Shown here piece after piece: positions 1 to 8,746 of a DNA stretch of 64,000 nucleotides. The notes under the pieces were generated by a model. That model searched no databases and was not told where the DNA came from. It saw nothing but the letters and a program-made list of their open reading frames with translations. The stretch is from assembly GCF_900103345.1 (NCBI RefSeq), contig NZ_LT629702.1, positions 5,929,501 to 5,993,500 of the forward strand. The letters are read 5' to 3'. Each line of letters starts with the position of its first letter. Position 1 is the stretch's first letter. Source of the stretch: Pseudomonas azotoformans (GTDB lineage Bacteria; Pseudomonadota; Gammaproteobacteria; Pseudomonadales; Pseudomonadaceae). The translations under genes and the position numbers were made by a program.

Positions 1-1
1 C

Positions 2-532
2 ACCATCGACAAGCGCAACGTGCTGGTATCGGTCGGTTCCGGCGCGAACACTATCTACAGCATTGCCGGCCAGGTGCGTTCCCGTGGCCTGGAACTGGAC
101 GCCACCGGGCAACTGACCGATAAATGGAGCGTGATCGGCAGCTACGCTTACACCGACGCCGAAGACATCAAGGACAAGGACCCGACCCTGGAAGGCAACC
201 GCCTGCAGAACGTGGCCAAGCACACCGGCTCGCTGTCGGTGGCCTATGACTTCGGCAATGTGTTCGGGGGCGATCAGTTGCGGGTAGGCACCGGCGCACG
301 GTATGTCGGCGAGCGAGCTGGCGATGCGGCCAACGACTTCACCCTGCCGGGGTACACCGTGGCGGATGCGTTTGCCACGTACGACACCAAGATTGATGGG
401 CAGAAGGTCAAGTTCCAGCTCAACGTGAAGAACATGTTCGACCGCGTCTACTACACCTCGGCGGCCAGCCGGTTGTTTGTGTCCATGGGCGATGCGCGGC
501 AGGTGTCGGTGTCGAGCACCCTGGAGTTCTGA
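2..532 (+). CDS. TonB-dependent siderophore receptor, C-terminal part (5' end outside window)
   Basis: The reading frame is already open at the window edge (first full codon at base 2) and 176 residues are visible. They read as the last strands of an outer-membrane beta barrel: alternating aromatic and polar strands, a late NMFDRVYY segment typical of siderophore receptors, and a C-terminal phenylalanine (TLEF) as expected for BAM-assembled proteins. A GTG at base 20 is internal, not the start. The plug domain and TonB box are upstream and cannot be seen, so the ligand is unknown. The stop codon overlaps the start of the next gene (TGATG), so the two are probably translated together. Confidence 0.88.
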   Translation, partial: TIDKRNVLVSVGSGANTIYSIAGQVRSRGLELDATGQLTDKWSVIGSYAYTDAEDIKDKDPTLEGNRLQNVAKHTGSLSVAYDFGNVFGGDQLRVGTGARYVGERAGDAANDFTLPGYTVADAFATYDTKIDGQKVKFQLNVKNMFDRVYYTSAASRLFVSMGDARQVSVSSTLEF

Positions 533-1572
533 TGCGTACGTTCGGCTTTTTACTCGGCCTGGTGATCGCGACCACTGCCTTGGCGGACGCTCCGGCCTTC
601 CCGCGTGAACACCGGGTCACCTTGCCCGGCACTGGCCATAGTTGGGGCTTTGTCGGCCTGGACCCAACGCGGCCCTATCTGTTTGTCGCCCGCCGCGAAA
701 ACGGCCTGACCGTGTTTGATGTGCAGCGCCAGCGCGTGGTCAAGACCGTGGCGCAGTCCGAGGGAGCCAATGGCGTAGTGTTCGTACCGACATTGGACCG
801 CGTGTTTGTGCTCAACACCGACGGCAGCTTGGGGGTGGTGCAGTTATCCACACTCAAGCTGTTGAAGCGTATCGCCGTGGCGCAAAGCAATCTGAACAGC
901 GCGGTCTATGAGCCATCGACCGGCAAGGTGATTATTGTCAGTGGGCGACGCGCGGATCGTTCAACCCTGTTTGAGTTCGACCCCAAGCAGGAGCGCATCA
1001 CCGGCGCCCATGAACTGGCAGTGAAGAAGATCGACCCACTGTTGCGCAAGGGCGATGGCAGTTTCTTTCTGCCGATGCGCGATGAAGGCCAGGTGGCCCG
1101 TTACTCGTCCAGTACCTTTGCCGTGCTCGATACCTGGCAATTCGCCGACTGCCCCAAGCCCAGTGCGCTGGCCCAGGATGTCGAGCACCAGCGTTTGTTT
1201 GTAGCGTGCCGAGGTGAGGCGCCGGTGTTGATCGTGGCAGACCGTGAAACGGGCGAGGTCAAGGCGAAGCTGCCGATTGGGCGCGACGTCAACGCCGTGG
1301 CTTACGACGAGAAGCACCAGCGTTTGCTGATCCCCAGCGGTGTGGATGCGAGCCTGATGGTGATCGATCAGCAGGATGCCGATCACTACGCTTTGACGAC
1401 CACCGTCAGCACCTTGCCGATGGCCTACAACATGGCGTTCGACGCACAGCGCCAGCGGGTTTACCTGCCCGCGATGGACTTTAACCAACCCGCGCCAGGC
1501 AAGGCCGAACCCAAGCCGGACCCGCAATTTCAGGCCGGCACTTTCTCCCTCACCACCCTGGCACTTGATTGA
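532..1572 (+). CDS. YncE-like beta-propeller protein, exported
   Basis: 346 residues. The N-terminus is a Sec signal peptide (MRTFGFLLGLVIATTALADA, cleavage expected near residue 19). The rest shows repeated blade motifs such as PYLFVARRENGLTVFD and RLFVACRGEAPVLIVADRETGEV, as in YncE/surface-layer-type seven-bladed propellers. The family is periplasmic and often Fur-regulated next to TonB receptors; the biochemical role is not settled. Its ATG overlaps the receptor stop, so a shared function in siderophore uptake is a fair inference but not shown. Confidence 0.8.
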   Translation: MRTFGFLLGLVIATTALADAPAFPREHRVTLPGTGHSWGFVGLDPTRPYLFVARRENGLTVFDVQRQRVVKTVAQSEGANGVVFVPTLDRVFVLNTDGSLGVVQLSTLKLLKRIAVAQSNLNSAVYEPSTGKVIIVSGRRADRSTLFEFDPKQERITGAHELAVKKIDPLLRKGDGSFFLPMRDEGQVARYSSSTFAVLDTWQFADCPKPSALAQDVEHQRLFVACRGEAPVLIVADRETGEVKAKLPIGRDVNAVAYDEKHQRLLIPSGVDASLMVIDQQDADHYALTTTVSTLPMAYNMAFDAQRQRVYLPAMDFNQPAPGKAEPKPDPQFQAGTFSLTTLALD

Positions 1573-1626
1573 GCGCAGTGAATTAACCAAGCTGCGCACT
1601 TTCACCGATTCGGGAATGTCAGGTTT

Positions 1627-3084
1627 ATGCGGTTGGGACGATGGATACACGCCAGTGCGCTGGCGCTGGGCTTCGGTTTGTTGCTCGGTGGATGCGCAAC
1701 GCCTTCGACGACCTCTACCGGGCGCAGCCTGGACCAGTTGCTGGCAGACCCGGTGCTGCACGGCGCCACGGTCTCCCTGATGGTGCGTGATGCCCGCAGC
1801 GGCAACACGCTCTACCAGTACAACCCGCGCACGCGGTTGATTCCGGCCTCTAACCTGAAGCTACTGACTACGGCGGCAGCGATGGATGTGCTGGGGCCGC
1901 AGTATCGTTTTTCCACGCAACTGCTGAGCAACGGCACGCAGCAAGGCGAGCGTCTCAGCGGCAACCTGTACCTCAAGGGCCTGGGCGATCCGACCACGCA
2001 GTTCGCCGACTACCAGGCATTGGCGGCACAGCTTGCCGCCCTGGGCGTGCGTCAGGTCCAGGGTGACCTGGTGTTCGACGACACCTTTTTCGACGCCGAA
2101 CGGCTGGGCGTGGACTGGTCCCAGGACGACGAAAGCACCTACTACGGCGCGCAGATTTCGGCGCTGACCGTATCACCCAATACCGATTTTGATGCGGGCA
2201 CGTTGCTGGTCACGGCCAAAGCCCCCACCGTGGTTGGCCAACCGGTCAGCGTGGTGGTTAGCCCATCCACCGACTACGTGCAACTGAACAACCGTGCTGT
2301 CAGCGGCCCCGTCAACAATTACGGCATCACCCGCCAGCACGGCACCAACCTGCTGCAACTCACCGGCGCGTTGGCGCCGGGCAAGCAAAGCCGGCAGTGG
2401 GTGAGCGTGTGGGAGCCGACGCAACTGGTGGCGAATCTGTTTGAACAGGCATTGGCACAGCAGGGCATCCAGGTGCTGGGTCGGCGCGTGATCGGCAGTG
2501 CAAGTCCCGCGACGGCCAAGCTGCTGGCGGAACATCAATCGGCGCCGCTACAGGAACTGATCACGCCGCTGCTCAAGCTTTCGAACAACAACATGTCTGA
2601 AGCCTTGCTCAAGGCCATGGGGCGCAAGACATCCAATGCGGGTACGGCGCAGGCCGGTGTCGCGGCGGTGGCGGACTTCATGCGCCGCCAAGGTTTGGAC
2701 CCGATGACGCTGAGCCAGGTCGACGGTTCGGGCTTGTCGCGGCGCAATCTGGTGTCGTCGCAAAACCTCACTGATTTGCTGCTGGCGACGGCCAAGCAGC
2801 CGTGGTTCGACGCCTGGTACAACGCCTTGCCGATTGCCGGCAACGCGGACCGCATGACCGGTGGCAGCCTGCGCTACCGACTGCGCGGCACGGCTGCGCA
2901 AAACAACTTGCACGCCAAGACCGGCTCCATGGCCGGCGTGTCATCGTTGAGCGGCTACATCACTGACGCCAAGGGCCGGCGCCTGGTATTTTCAATGATC
3001 AGCAACAACTACCTGAGCACCGCCGCACCGATCCGCGCCCTGGAAAACCGCGTGGCATTGGCCCTGGTGCAATGGCACGACTAG
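1627..3084 (+). CDS. dacB: D-alanyl-D-alanine carboxypeptidase/endopeptidase (PBP4 type), lipoprotein
   Basis: 485 residues, close to the usual PBP4 length. It trims or cleaves peptidoglycan cross-links in the periplasm. All three penicillin-binding motifs are visible: SxxK as SNLK (Ser75-Lys78), SxN as SNN in KLSNNNMSEALLK, and KTG in HAKTGSMAG. The N-terminus is a lipoprotein signal with lipobox LGGC (Cys23), so this copy is predicted to be lipid-anchored, unlike the soluble E. coli enzyme. It is separated by 54 bp from the gene before and converges on the IclR regulator with one base between stop codons. Confidence 0.92.
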   Translation: MRLGRWIHASALALGFGLLLGGCATPSTTSTGRSLDQLLADPVLHGATVSLMVRDARSGNTLYQYNPRTRLIPASNLKLLTTAAAMDVLGPQYRFSTQLLSNGTQQGERLSGNLYLKGLGDPTTQFADYQALAAQLAALGVRQVQGDLVFDDTFFDAERLGVDWSQDDESTYYGAQISALTVSPNTDFDAGTLLVTAKAPTVVGQPVSVVVSPSTDYVQLNNRAVSGPVNNYGITRQHGTNLLQLTGALAPGKQSRQWVSVWEPTQLVANLFEQALAQQGIQVLGRRVIGSASPATAKLLAEHQSAPLQELITPLLKLSNNNMSEALLKAMGRKTSNAGTAQAGVAAVADFMRRQGLDPMTLSQVDGSGLSRRNLVSSQNLTDLLLATAKQPWFDAWYNALPIAGNADRMTGGSLRYRLRGTAAQNNLHAKTGSMAGVSSLSGYITDAKGRRLVFSMISNNYLSTAAPIRALENRVALALVQWHD

Positions 3085-3085
3085 C

Positions 3086-3865
3086 TCAGGGCTGATAACC
3101 CATACGCCAACTCACGGCCCGGGTCGCCGCCAACAAGTGCTGCGCCGCCGGGCCGTCTTCATCGGCGTGGAACAGCGAGGTGGGGCCGACCACGGTCATT
3201 ACTGCCGCCACCTGCCCGATGGCATTGAACACTGGCGCCGACAGCGCATCGACACCGGGCATCAGCAAACCATGCACAAAATGCAGGCCACGGTTGCGGA
3301 TCTGTTCGCAGGTGGTGGCGTAGGCCTGGTCGTCCGCCAGGGCATGGGCGATACCGGCCTGGATCTCACGCTCGCGCAGCTCCACGGTTTCCCGCGACGG
3401 CAGGAAGGCGCTGAACACCAGCCCGGTGGACGAGCTGAGCAGCGGCAGCACCGAACCCAGTTGCGTCACCACCGTCACCGCACGCACCGCCGGTTCGATC
3501 TGTACCACGGTCGCACCCTGGTTGCCCCACACCGCCAGAAAGCAGGTTTCATTCAATTCATCGCGTAACTCCGCCAGGGGCATGGCGCCGACTTTCAACA
3601 CGTCCATGCTGCCCAGCGCCGCCAGGCCGACGCGCAACGCTTCGCGGCCCAGGCCATAGTGGTTGGTGGCGGTGTTCTGTTCGGCAAAACCCGAGGCGAT
3701 CAGCGCCTGCAGATAACGGTGCACCTTGCTGGCCGGCATCTGGACATGTTCGGCCAGGCGTGACAGCGACGTGGCTGGGGACAACTCGGCCAGGGCCTTG
3801 AGGATATCGGTGCCCACTTCGGCCGAGCGGACTTTCTGTTTACCGGTGTCGCGGGGCTTTTCCAT
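3086..3865 (-). CDS. hmgR: IclR-family regulator of homogentisate catabolism
   Basis: 259 residues from the ATG at 3865 (MEKPRDTGKQK...); the frame is open to a TTG at 3928, but that would run into the putative operator. The N-terminal winged helix (about residues 15-75, ILKALAELSPATSLSRLAEHVQMPASKVHRYLQAL) is followed by the IclR effector-binding domain (FLAVWGNQGATVVQIE, GLHFVHGLLMPGVDALSAPVF). It is divergent from hmgA, the arrangement known in P. putida where HmgR represses the hmg genes until homogentisate is present. The gene symbol rests on family plus position. Confidence 0.82.
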   Translation of the reverse strand: MEKPRDTGKQKVRSAEVGTDILKALAELSPATSLSRLAEHVQMPASKVHRYLQALIASGFAEQNTATNHYGLGREALRVGLAALGSMDVLKVGAMPLAELRDELNETCFLAVWGNQGATVVQIEPAVRAVTVVTQLGSVLPLLSSSTGLVFSAFLPSRETVELREREIQAGIAHALADDQAYATTCEQIRNRGLHFVHGLLMPGVDALSAPVFNAIGQVAAVMTVVGPTSLFHADEDGPAAQHLLAATRAVSWRMGYQP

Positions 3866-3929
3866 GGAGGGGCGAGAATCCGAGAGATGAATGGGCGTCT
3901 TTATAGCTTGACGGTCGATAGTGATCAAA

Positions 3930-3954
3930 TTACGTTATGCGTAACTGGATTACG
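3930..3954. promoter_or_regulatory. Putative HmgR operator between hmgR and hmgA
   Basis: An inverted repeat TTACG-5 nt-CGTAA occupies 3930-3944, and a third TTACG half-site follows at 3950-3954. It sits 32-56 bp before the hmgA start and about 65 bp upstream of the hmgR start. IclR proteins commonly bind such short palindromes in divergent promoters. Assignment to HmgR is inference. Confidence 0.5.
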
Positions 3955-3985
3955 ATAAAAACAACTTCCGTGCAGAGGATGATCC

Positions 3986-5269
3986 ATGAACCTCGAATAC
4001 CTGTCGGGCTACGGCAATGAATTCGCCAGCGAAGCCTTGCCCGGCGCACTGCCGGTCGGCCAGAACTCCCCGCAAAAAGCGCCCTACGGGCTGTACACCG
4101 AGCTGTTCTCCGGCACCGCGTTCACCATGGCGCGCAGCGAAGCCCGACGCACCTGGCTGTACCGCATTCAGCCGTCGGCCAATCACCCGGCGTTTATCAA
4201 GCTGGAGCGGCAGTTGGCCGGTGGACCGCTGGGGGCGGTGACGCCCAATCGCTTGCGCTGGAATCCGTTGGATATGCCGAGCGAGGCGACGGACTTTATC
4301 GATGGGTTGGTCGCAATGGTGGCAAATTCCGGGTCAGAAAAACCCTCGGGCATCAGTATCTACAACTACCGCGCCAACCGTTCCATGGAGCGCGTGTTCT
4401 TCAACGCCGATGGCGAGTTGTTGATTGTTCCCGAGCAAGGCCGCCTGCGCATCGCCACCGAGCTTGGCGTGTTGGAAGTGGAGCCACTGGAAATCGTCGT
4501 GTTGCCCCGTGGCCTGAAATTCCGCGTCGAGCTACTGGATGCGCAAGCGCGCGGTTACGTCGCCGAGAACCATGGTGCACCCTTGCGCCTGCCGGACCTG
4601 GGCCCTATCGGCAGCAACGGCCTGGCCAATCCGCGTGATTTCCTGACGCCGGTTGCGCACTACGAAGATCTGAAACAACCGACAACGCTGGTGCAGAAGT
4701 TCCTCGGCGAACTCTGGGCCTGCGAGCTGGACCATTCGCCACTCAACGTGGTCGCCTGGCACGGCAACAACGTGCCGTACAAATACGATCTGCGCCACTT
4801 CAACACGATTGGCACCGTGAGCTTCGATCACCCGGACCCGTCGATCTTCACCGTATTGACCTCGCCCACCAGCACCCACGGCCTGGCCAACCTCGACTTC
4901 GTGATCTTCCCGCCGCGCTGGATGGTGGCCGAGAACACCTTCCGCCCGCCATGGTTCCACCGCAACCTGATGAACGAATACATGGGCCTGATCCAGGGCG
5001 CCTACGACGCCAAGGCCGAAGGTTTCCTGCCGGGTGGCGCATCCCTGCACAGCTGCATGAGCGCCCATGGCCCGGACGGCGAGACCTGCACCAAGGCCAT
5101 CAACGTGGAACTGGCGCCGCACAAGATCGATAACACCATGGCCTTCATGTTCGAGACCAGCCAAGTGCTGCGTCCGACCCAATTCGCCCTGGACTGCCCG
5201 CAACTGCAACCCGCCTATGACGCGTGCTGGGCCTCGCTGCCTGCCACCTTCAACCCGAACCGGAGATAA
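3986..5269 (+). CDS. hmgA: Homogentisate 1,2-dioxygenase
   Basis: 427 residues. It opens the aromatic ring of homogentisate to maleylacetoacetate in the cytoplasm, using Fe(II). The N-terminal [17 protein letters not shown] and the whole metal site are conserved: [11 protein letters not shown] gives the first His and the Glu ligand, and [10 protein letters not shown] the second His. Start is the ATG at 3986 with GAGGAT upstream. First gene of hmgA-fahA-maiA; three bases separate it from fahA. Repression by HmgR through the upstream palindrome is likely. Confidence 0.97.
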   Translation: MNLEYLSGYGNEFASEALPGALPVGQNSPQKAPYGLYTELFSGTAFTMARSEARRTWLYRIQPSANHPAFIKLERQLAGGPLGAVTPNRLRWNPLDMPSEATDFIDGLVAMVANSGSEKPSGISIYNYRANRSMERVFFNADGELLIVPEQGRLRIATELGVLEVEPLEIVVLPRGLKFRVELLDAQARGYVAENHGAPLRLPDLGPIGSNGLANPRDFLTPVAHYEDLKQPTTLVQKFLGELWACELDHSPLNVVAWHGNNVPYKYDLRHFNTIGTVSFDHPDPSIFTVLTSPTSTHGLANLDFVIFPPRWMVAENTFRPPWFHRNLMNEYMGLIQGAYDAKAEGFLPGGASLHSCMSAHGPDGETCTKAINVELAPHKIDNTMAFMFETSQVLRPTQFALDCPQLQPAYDACWASLPATFNPNRR

Positions 5270-5272
5270 CCC

Positions 5273-6559
5273 ATGACTCAGCCCACACTTACCCGCAGCT
5301 GGGTGGCCTCCGCCAACGGTCACACCGATTTCCCCCTGCAAAACCTGCCGCTGGGGGTGTTCAGCATCAATGGCTCGGCGCCACGCGCCGGCGTGGCGAT
5401 TGGTGACTCGATCCTGGATCTGCATGCGGCCATCGACGCGTTCAGTGGTGAAGCCCGCCGCGCCGTCGAGGCCACCGCCGGTGGCCAACTGAACGCCTTG
5501 TTTGAACTGGGCTGTGGCCCGCGTGTGGCCCTGCGCGAGCGTTTGCTGGAGCTGCTGGCCGAAGGCAGCCACCTGCAAACCCGCGAGGCGCAGGTACTGC
5601 ACAGCGCCGCCGATTGCCAGATGCACGTACCGGCACGGATCAACGACTACACCGACTTCTATGTCGGCATCGAACACGCGCAGAACGTCGGCAAACTGTT
5701 CCGTCCCGACAACCCGCTGCTGCCCAACTACAAATACGTGCCGATTGGTTACCACGGCCGCGCCTCGACCATTCGTGCCTCAGGCACCGACGTGCGCCGC
5801 CCCAAGGGTCAGACCCTGCCGGCCGGCCAGACCGAGCCGACCTTCGGCCCGTGCGCACGCCTGGACTACGAGTTGGAACTGGGTATCTGGATCGGCCAGG
5901 GCAATGCGATGGGCGATTCAATCGCCATCGGCGACGCGGCGGACCACATCGCCGGTTTCTGTCTGCTCAATGACTGGTCGGCGCGGGATATCCAGGCCTG
6001 GGAATACCAGCCGTTGGGGCCGTTCCTGTCGAAAAGCTTCATCACCACGATCTCCCCGTGGGTGGTCACGGCCGAGGCGCTTGAGCCGTTCCGCACAGCA
6101 CAACCGGCACGCCCCGAAGGCGACCCGCAACCGCTGTCGTACCTGCTGGATAAACGTGACCAGGCGGCGGGCGCCCTGGATATCGAATTGGAAGTGCTGC
6201 TGACCACCGCCGCCATGCGCGAACAGAAGCTGCCGGCGTTTCGCCTGGCCCTGAGCAACAGCCTGCACATGTACTGGACCGTCGCGCAGTTGGTGGCGCA
6301 CCACAGCGTCAACGGCTGCCAGTTGCAGGCCGGTGACCTGTTTGGTTCGGGCACCTTGTCCGGGCCGCAGGCGGGCCAGTTCGGCAGCCTGTTGGAAATG
6401 ACTGAAGGTGGCAAAAAGGCGGTCGAGTTGCCGTCTGGCGAGGTGCGCAAGTTCCTCGAGGATGGCGACGAGATCATCCTGCGCGCCCGCTGCAGCCGCG
6501 AAGGTTTTGCCTCCATCGGCTTCGGTGAATGCCGTGGCACCGTGGTCGCAGCGCGCTAG
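5273..6559 (+). CDS. fahA: Fumarylacetoacetase
   Basis: 428 residues. It hydrolyses fumarylacetoacetate to fumarate and acetoacetate, the last step of tyrosine breakdown. The family's active-site segments are visible: YTDFYVGIEHAQNVGKLFRP, YVPIGYHGRAS, LDYELELGIWIG (metal Glu residues) and LLNDWSARDIQAWEY (metal Asp). It follows hmgA by 3 bp with a GGAG ribosome site inside the hmgA end and precedes maiA by 12 bp, so it is part of the same operon. Confidence 0.97.
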   Translation: MTQPTLTRSWVASANGHTDFPLQNLPLGVFSINGSAPRAGVAIGDSILDLHAAIDAFSGEARRAVEATAGGQLNALFELGCGPRVALRERLLELLAEGSHLQTREAQVLHSAADCQMHVPARINDYTDFYVGIEHAQNVGKLFRPDNPLLPNYKYVPIGYHGRASTIRASGTDVRRPKGQTLPAGQTEPTFGPCARLDYELELGIWIGQGNAMGDSIAIGDAADHIAGFCLLNDWSARDIQAWEYQPLGPFLSKSFITTISPWVVTAEALEPFRTAQPARPEGDPQPLSYLLDKRDQAAGALDIELEVLLTTAAMREQKLPAFRLALSNSLHMYWTVAQLVAHHSVNGCQLQAGDLFGSGTLSGPQAGQFGSLLEMTEGGKKAVELPSGEVRKFLEDGDEIILRARCSREGFASIGFGECRGTVVAAR

Positions 6560-6571
6560 GAGGGCAGGGCG

Positions 6572-7207
6572 ATGGAACTCTATACCTACTACCGTTCCAC
6601 TTCGTCGTACCGGGTGCGCATTGCCCTGGCGCTCAAGGGCCTGGATTTCACTGCCGTGCCGGTCAACCTGCTGGTGCCGGCGGGCGGTGCCAATCGCCAG
6701 CCGGAGTACCTGGCAATCAACCCGCAGGGCCGTGTGCCGGCATTGCGCACCGATGAGGGCGAGCTGTTGATTCAATCGCCGGCGATCATCGAATACCTGG
6801 AAGAACGTTATCCACAGGCACCGCTGCTCTCCAGCGACCTGGCGACCCGGGCCCATGAACGTGCAGTTGCCTCGATCATCAGCTGCGATATCCACCCGCT
6901 GCACAACTCCAGTACCCAGAACCTGCTGCGCCAGTGGGGGCATGACGAGGCGCAACTGCTGGAATGGATCGGCCATTGGATCAGCCAGGGGTTGGGTGCG
7001 GTGGAGCAGTTGATCGGCGACACAGGGTTTTGCTTCGGCGAGCAGCCGGGGCTGGCCGATACGTTCCTGATTCCCCAGCTGTATGCGGCGGAGCGCTTCA
7101 AGGTGCCATTGGCGGCGTACCCGCGCATTGGTCGGGTGGCGGCGTTGGCGGCGCAGCATCCCGCGTTTGTGAAAGCACACCCCGCCAATCAACCTGACAC
7201 GCCTTAG
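6572..7207 (+). CDS. maiA: Maleylacetoacetate isomerase (zeta-class GST)
   Basis: 211 residues. It isomerises maleylacetoacetate to fumarylacetoacetate with glutathione, linking HmgA and FahA. The zeta-class signature is YYRSTSSYRVRIAL near the N-terminus (catalytic Ser), followed by INPQGRVPAL and QSPAIIEYLEERYP for glutathione binding, then the all-helical C-terminal domain (ADTFLIPQLYAAERF). AGGAGGGCAG before the ATG is a strong ribosome site. Third gene of the hmg operon. Confidence 0.96.
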   Translation: MELYTYYRSTSSYRVRIALALKGLDFTAVPVNLLVPAGGANRQPEYLAINPQGRVPALRTDEGELLIQSPAIIEYLEERYPQAPLLSSDLATRAHERAVASIISCDIHPLHNSSTQNLLRQWGHDEAQLLEWIGHWISQGLGAVEQLIGDTGFCFGEQPGLADTFLIPQLYAAERFKVPLAAYPRIGRVAALAAQHPAFVKAHPANQPDTP

Positions 7208-7214
7208 GACCAAC

Positions 7215-7241
7215 TGTGGAAGGGGGCAAGCCCCTCCCACA
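7215..7241. repeat. Collapsed REP remnant downstream of maiA
   Basis: The 27 bp TGTGGAAGGGGGC/AAGCCCCTCCCACA combine the outer left and outer right ends of the GTGGGAGGGGGC REPIN class seen elsewhere in the window, but the roughly 60-bp interior is gone. It lies in the maiA-MFS gap. Confidence 0.6.
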
Positions 7242-7283
7242 TTTTGACTGCGACACCCTTATAAAAATAAGAGGTACCTTGCG

Positions 7284-8675
7284 ATGCACAATCAGATTGC
7301 CAGCTTTCGCGCGGCACTCGACGCCCGTCCGGTGTCGCGCTATCAGTGGTTGATTCTCCTGTTACTGGCGCTGCTGCTGGTGACCGATGGCTACGACGCC
7401 CAGGTCCTGGGTTATGTGGTGCCGGCACTGGCGCAGGATTGGGGGTTGGAGAAGGCTGCCTTCGGTCCGGTGTTCAGCGCCAACCTGCTCGGGCTGACCT
7501 TGGGCTCGTTGCTGGTCACGCCGCTGGCGGATCGTTTCGGTGTGCGCCGTATCCTGCTCGGCTGCGTGCTGATCTACGCCACCCTCACCGTGCTGATGGT
7601 GTTCGCCAACTCGCTGACCACGTTGATGGCCGCCCGGTTTATCTGTGGCATCGGCATGGGCGGCGCCATGCCGAGTGCGATGGCGTTGATGTCGGACTAT
7701 TCTCCGCCGCGCCTGCGCACGCTGATGGTGACCCTGGCGGCCTGTGGTTTCTCGTTCGGCGGGGCGGCGGGCGGATTCGTGGCGGCGGGGTTTATCGAAG
7801 GTTTTGGCTGGCAGGCGGTGTTCCTCGCCGGTGGCGTGACGCCGCTGCTGCTGTTTCCGTTTCTGGTGTGGCTGTTGCCGGAATCATTGCCGCGTTTGCT
7901 GCGTGATGCACCGCCGTATGCGCGGCTGCAGAGCGTGACGTTGCGGATGTTGCCGGGCTGGCAACCGCCGCTGGCCACTGAGGCAGAGAACCAACAGGAG
8001 CAGGGCAGCAAACTGACGGTGGTGGAGTTGTTTCGCAACGGCTACGCGCGCCCGACGCTGCTGATCTGGGCGACTTTTTTTGTCAGCCTGATCCTGCTGT
8101 ATTTCATGATCAGCTGGTTGCCGTCGCTGCTGCTGGAAAGTGGGCTGGCATTGAAAGAAGCCAACCTGGTGACTTCGATGTTCCTGTTCGCCGGGACCTT
8201 GGGCGCTATCGGCATGGCCTGGTTCGCCGACCGGTTGAAAAACAAAGTGCGTCTGTTGTCGGGCGTGCTGGCGGCTGCGGCGGTGTGCACCATCCTGCTC
8301 GGTGCGAACCATGACAATCCGCGTTACCTGGTGGCCTGTGTATTTGCGGCCGGGTTTTGCATCATCGGTGGGCAATTGACCCTCAATGCCTTTGCCAGCA
8401 ATTTCTACCCGGCACATGTGCGCGCCACGGGGACGGGCTGGGCGTTGGGGGTGGGGCGGTTTGGTTCAATCCTGGGGCCGTTGTTTGGCAGCATGTTGTT
8501 GGCGATGCATATCCCGGTGGAGCAGATTTTCTTCTTTTGCGCGATCCCGGCGGTGGTGGCGGCGTTGTTGATCATTCAGGTGCGTTCGCCTGGGTCGCAA
8601 GTATCGAAGCGTCCGCAGCCTGGCGACGTTCTCAAAGCACCCTGTAGGAGCGAGCTTGCTCGCGAAGAACGTTAA
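7284..8675 (+). CDS. MFS transporter, aromatic acid:H+ symporter type
   Basis: 463 residues with about 12 membrane segments. Near the N-terminus it has the family's DGYDAQVLGYVVPAL motif and the loop 2-3 motif LADRFGVRRILLG; a second PxADR-like motif (FADRLKNKVRLLSG) starts the second half. This matches the PcaK/BenK-like AAHS family. Being 76 bp after maiA, it may carry 4-hydroxyphenyl compounds or homogentisate, but the substrate is a guess. The last residues (CRSELAREER) and the stop codon are encoded by a REP element that begins at 8643, so the tail is probably not ancestral. Confidence 0.85.
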   Translation: MHNQIASFRAALDARPVSRYQWLILLLLALLLVTDGYDAQVLGYVVPALAQDWGLEKAAFGPVFSANLLGLTLGSLLVTPLADRFGVRRILLGCVLIYATLTVLMVFANSLTTLMAARFICGIGMGGAMPSAMALMSDYSPPRLRTLMVTLAACGFSFGGAAGGFVAAGFIEGFGWQAVFLAGGVTPLLLFPFLVWLLPESLPRLLRDAPPYARLQSVTLRMLPGWQPPLATEAENQQEQGSKLTVVELFRNGYARPTLLIWATFFVSLILLYFMISWLPSLLLESGLALKEANLVTSMFLFAGTLGAIGMAWFADRLKNKVRLLSGVLAAAAVCTILLGANHDNPRYLVACVFAAGFCIIGGQLTLNAFASNFYPAHVRATGTGWALGVGRFGSILGPLFGSMLLAMHIPVEQIFFFCAIPAVVAALLIIQVRSPGSQVSKRPQPGDVLKAPCRSELAREER

Positions 8676-8742
8676 CAATAACGCGGGCTACTTGGATCAG
8701 CGCGGCGCTCTCAGGCTTTTCGCGAGCAAGCTCGCGCCTACA
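8643..8742. repeat. REPIN (GAGCTTGCTCGCGAA class) overlapping the MFS 3' end
   Basis: TGTAGGAGCGAGCTTGCTCGCGAA at the left end and TTCGCGAGCAAGCTCGCGCCTACA, its near-perfect inverse, at the right end flank about 50 bp. The right arm has one change (CGCGCC for CGCTCC). It lies between the converging MFS and SirB1-like genes and may act as a transcript end. Confidence 0.85.
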
Positions 8743-8746
8743 GTGT

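Noticed and set aside
3866..3928. Longer hmgR starting at the TTG at 3928
   Set aside because: It would start at a rare codon directly beside the palindromic operator, and the added residues do not resemble IclR N-termini.
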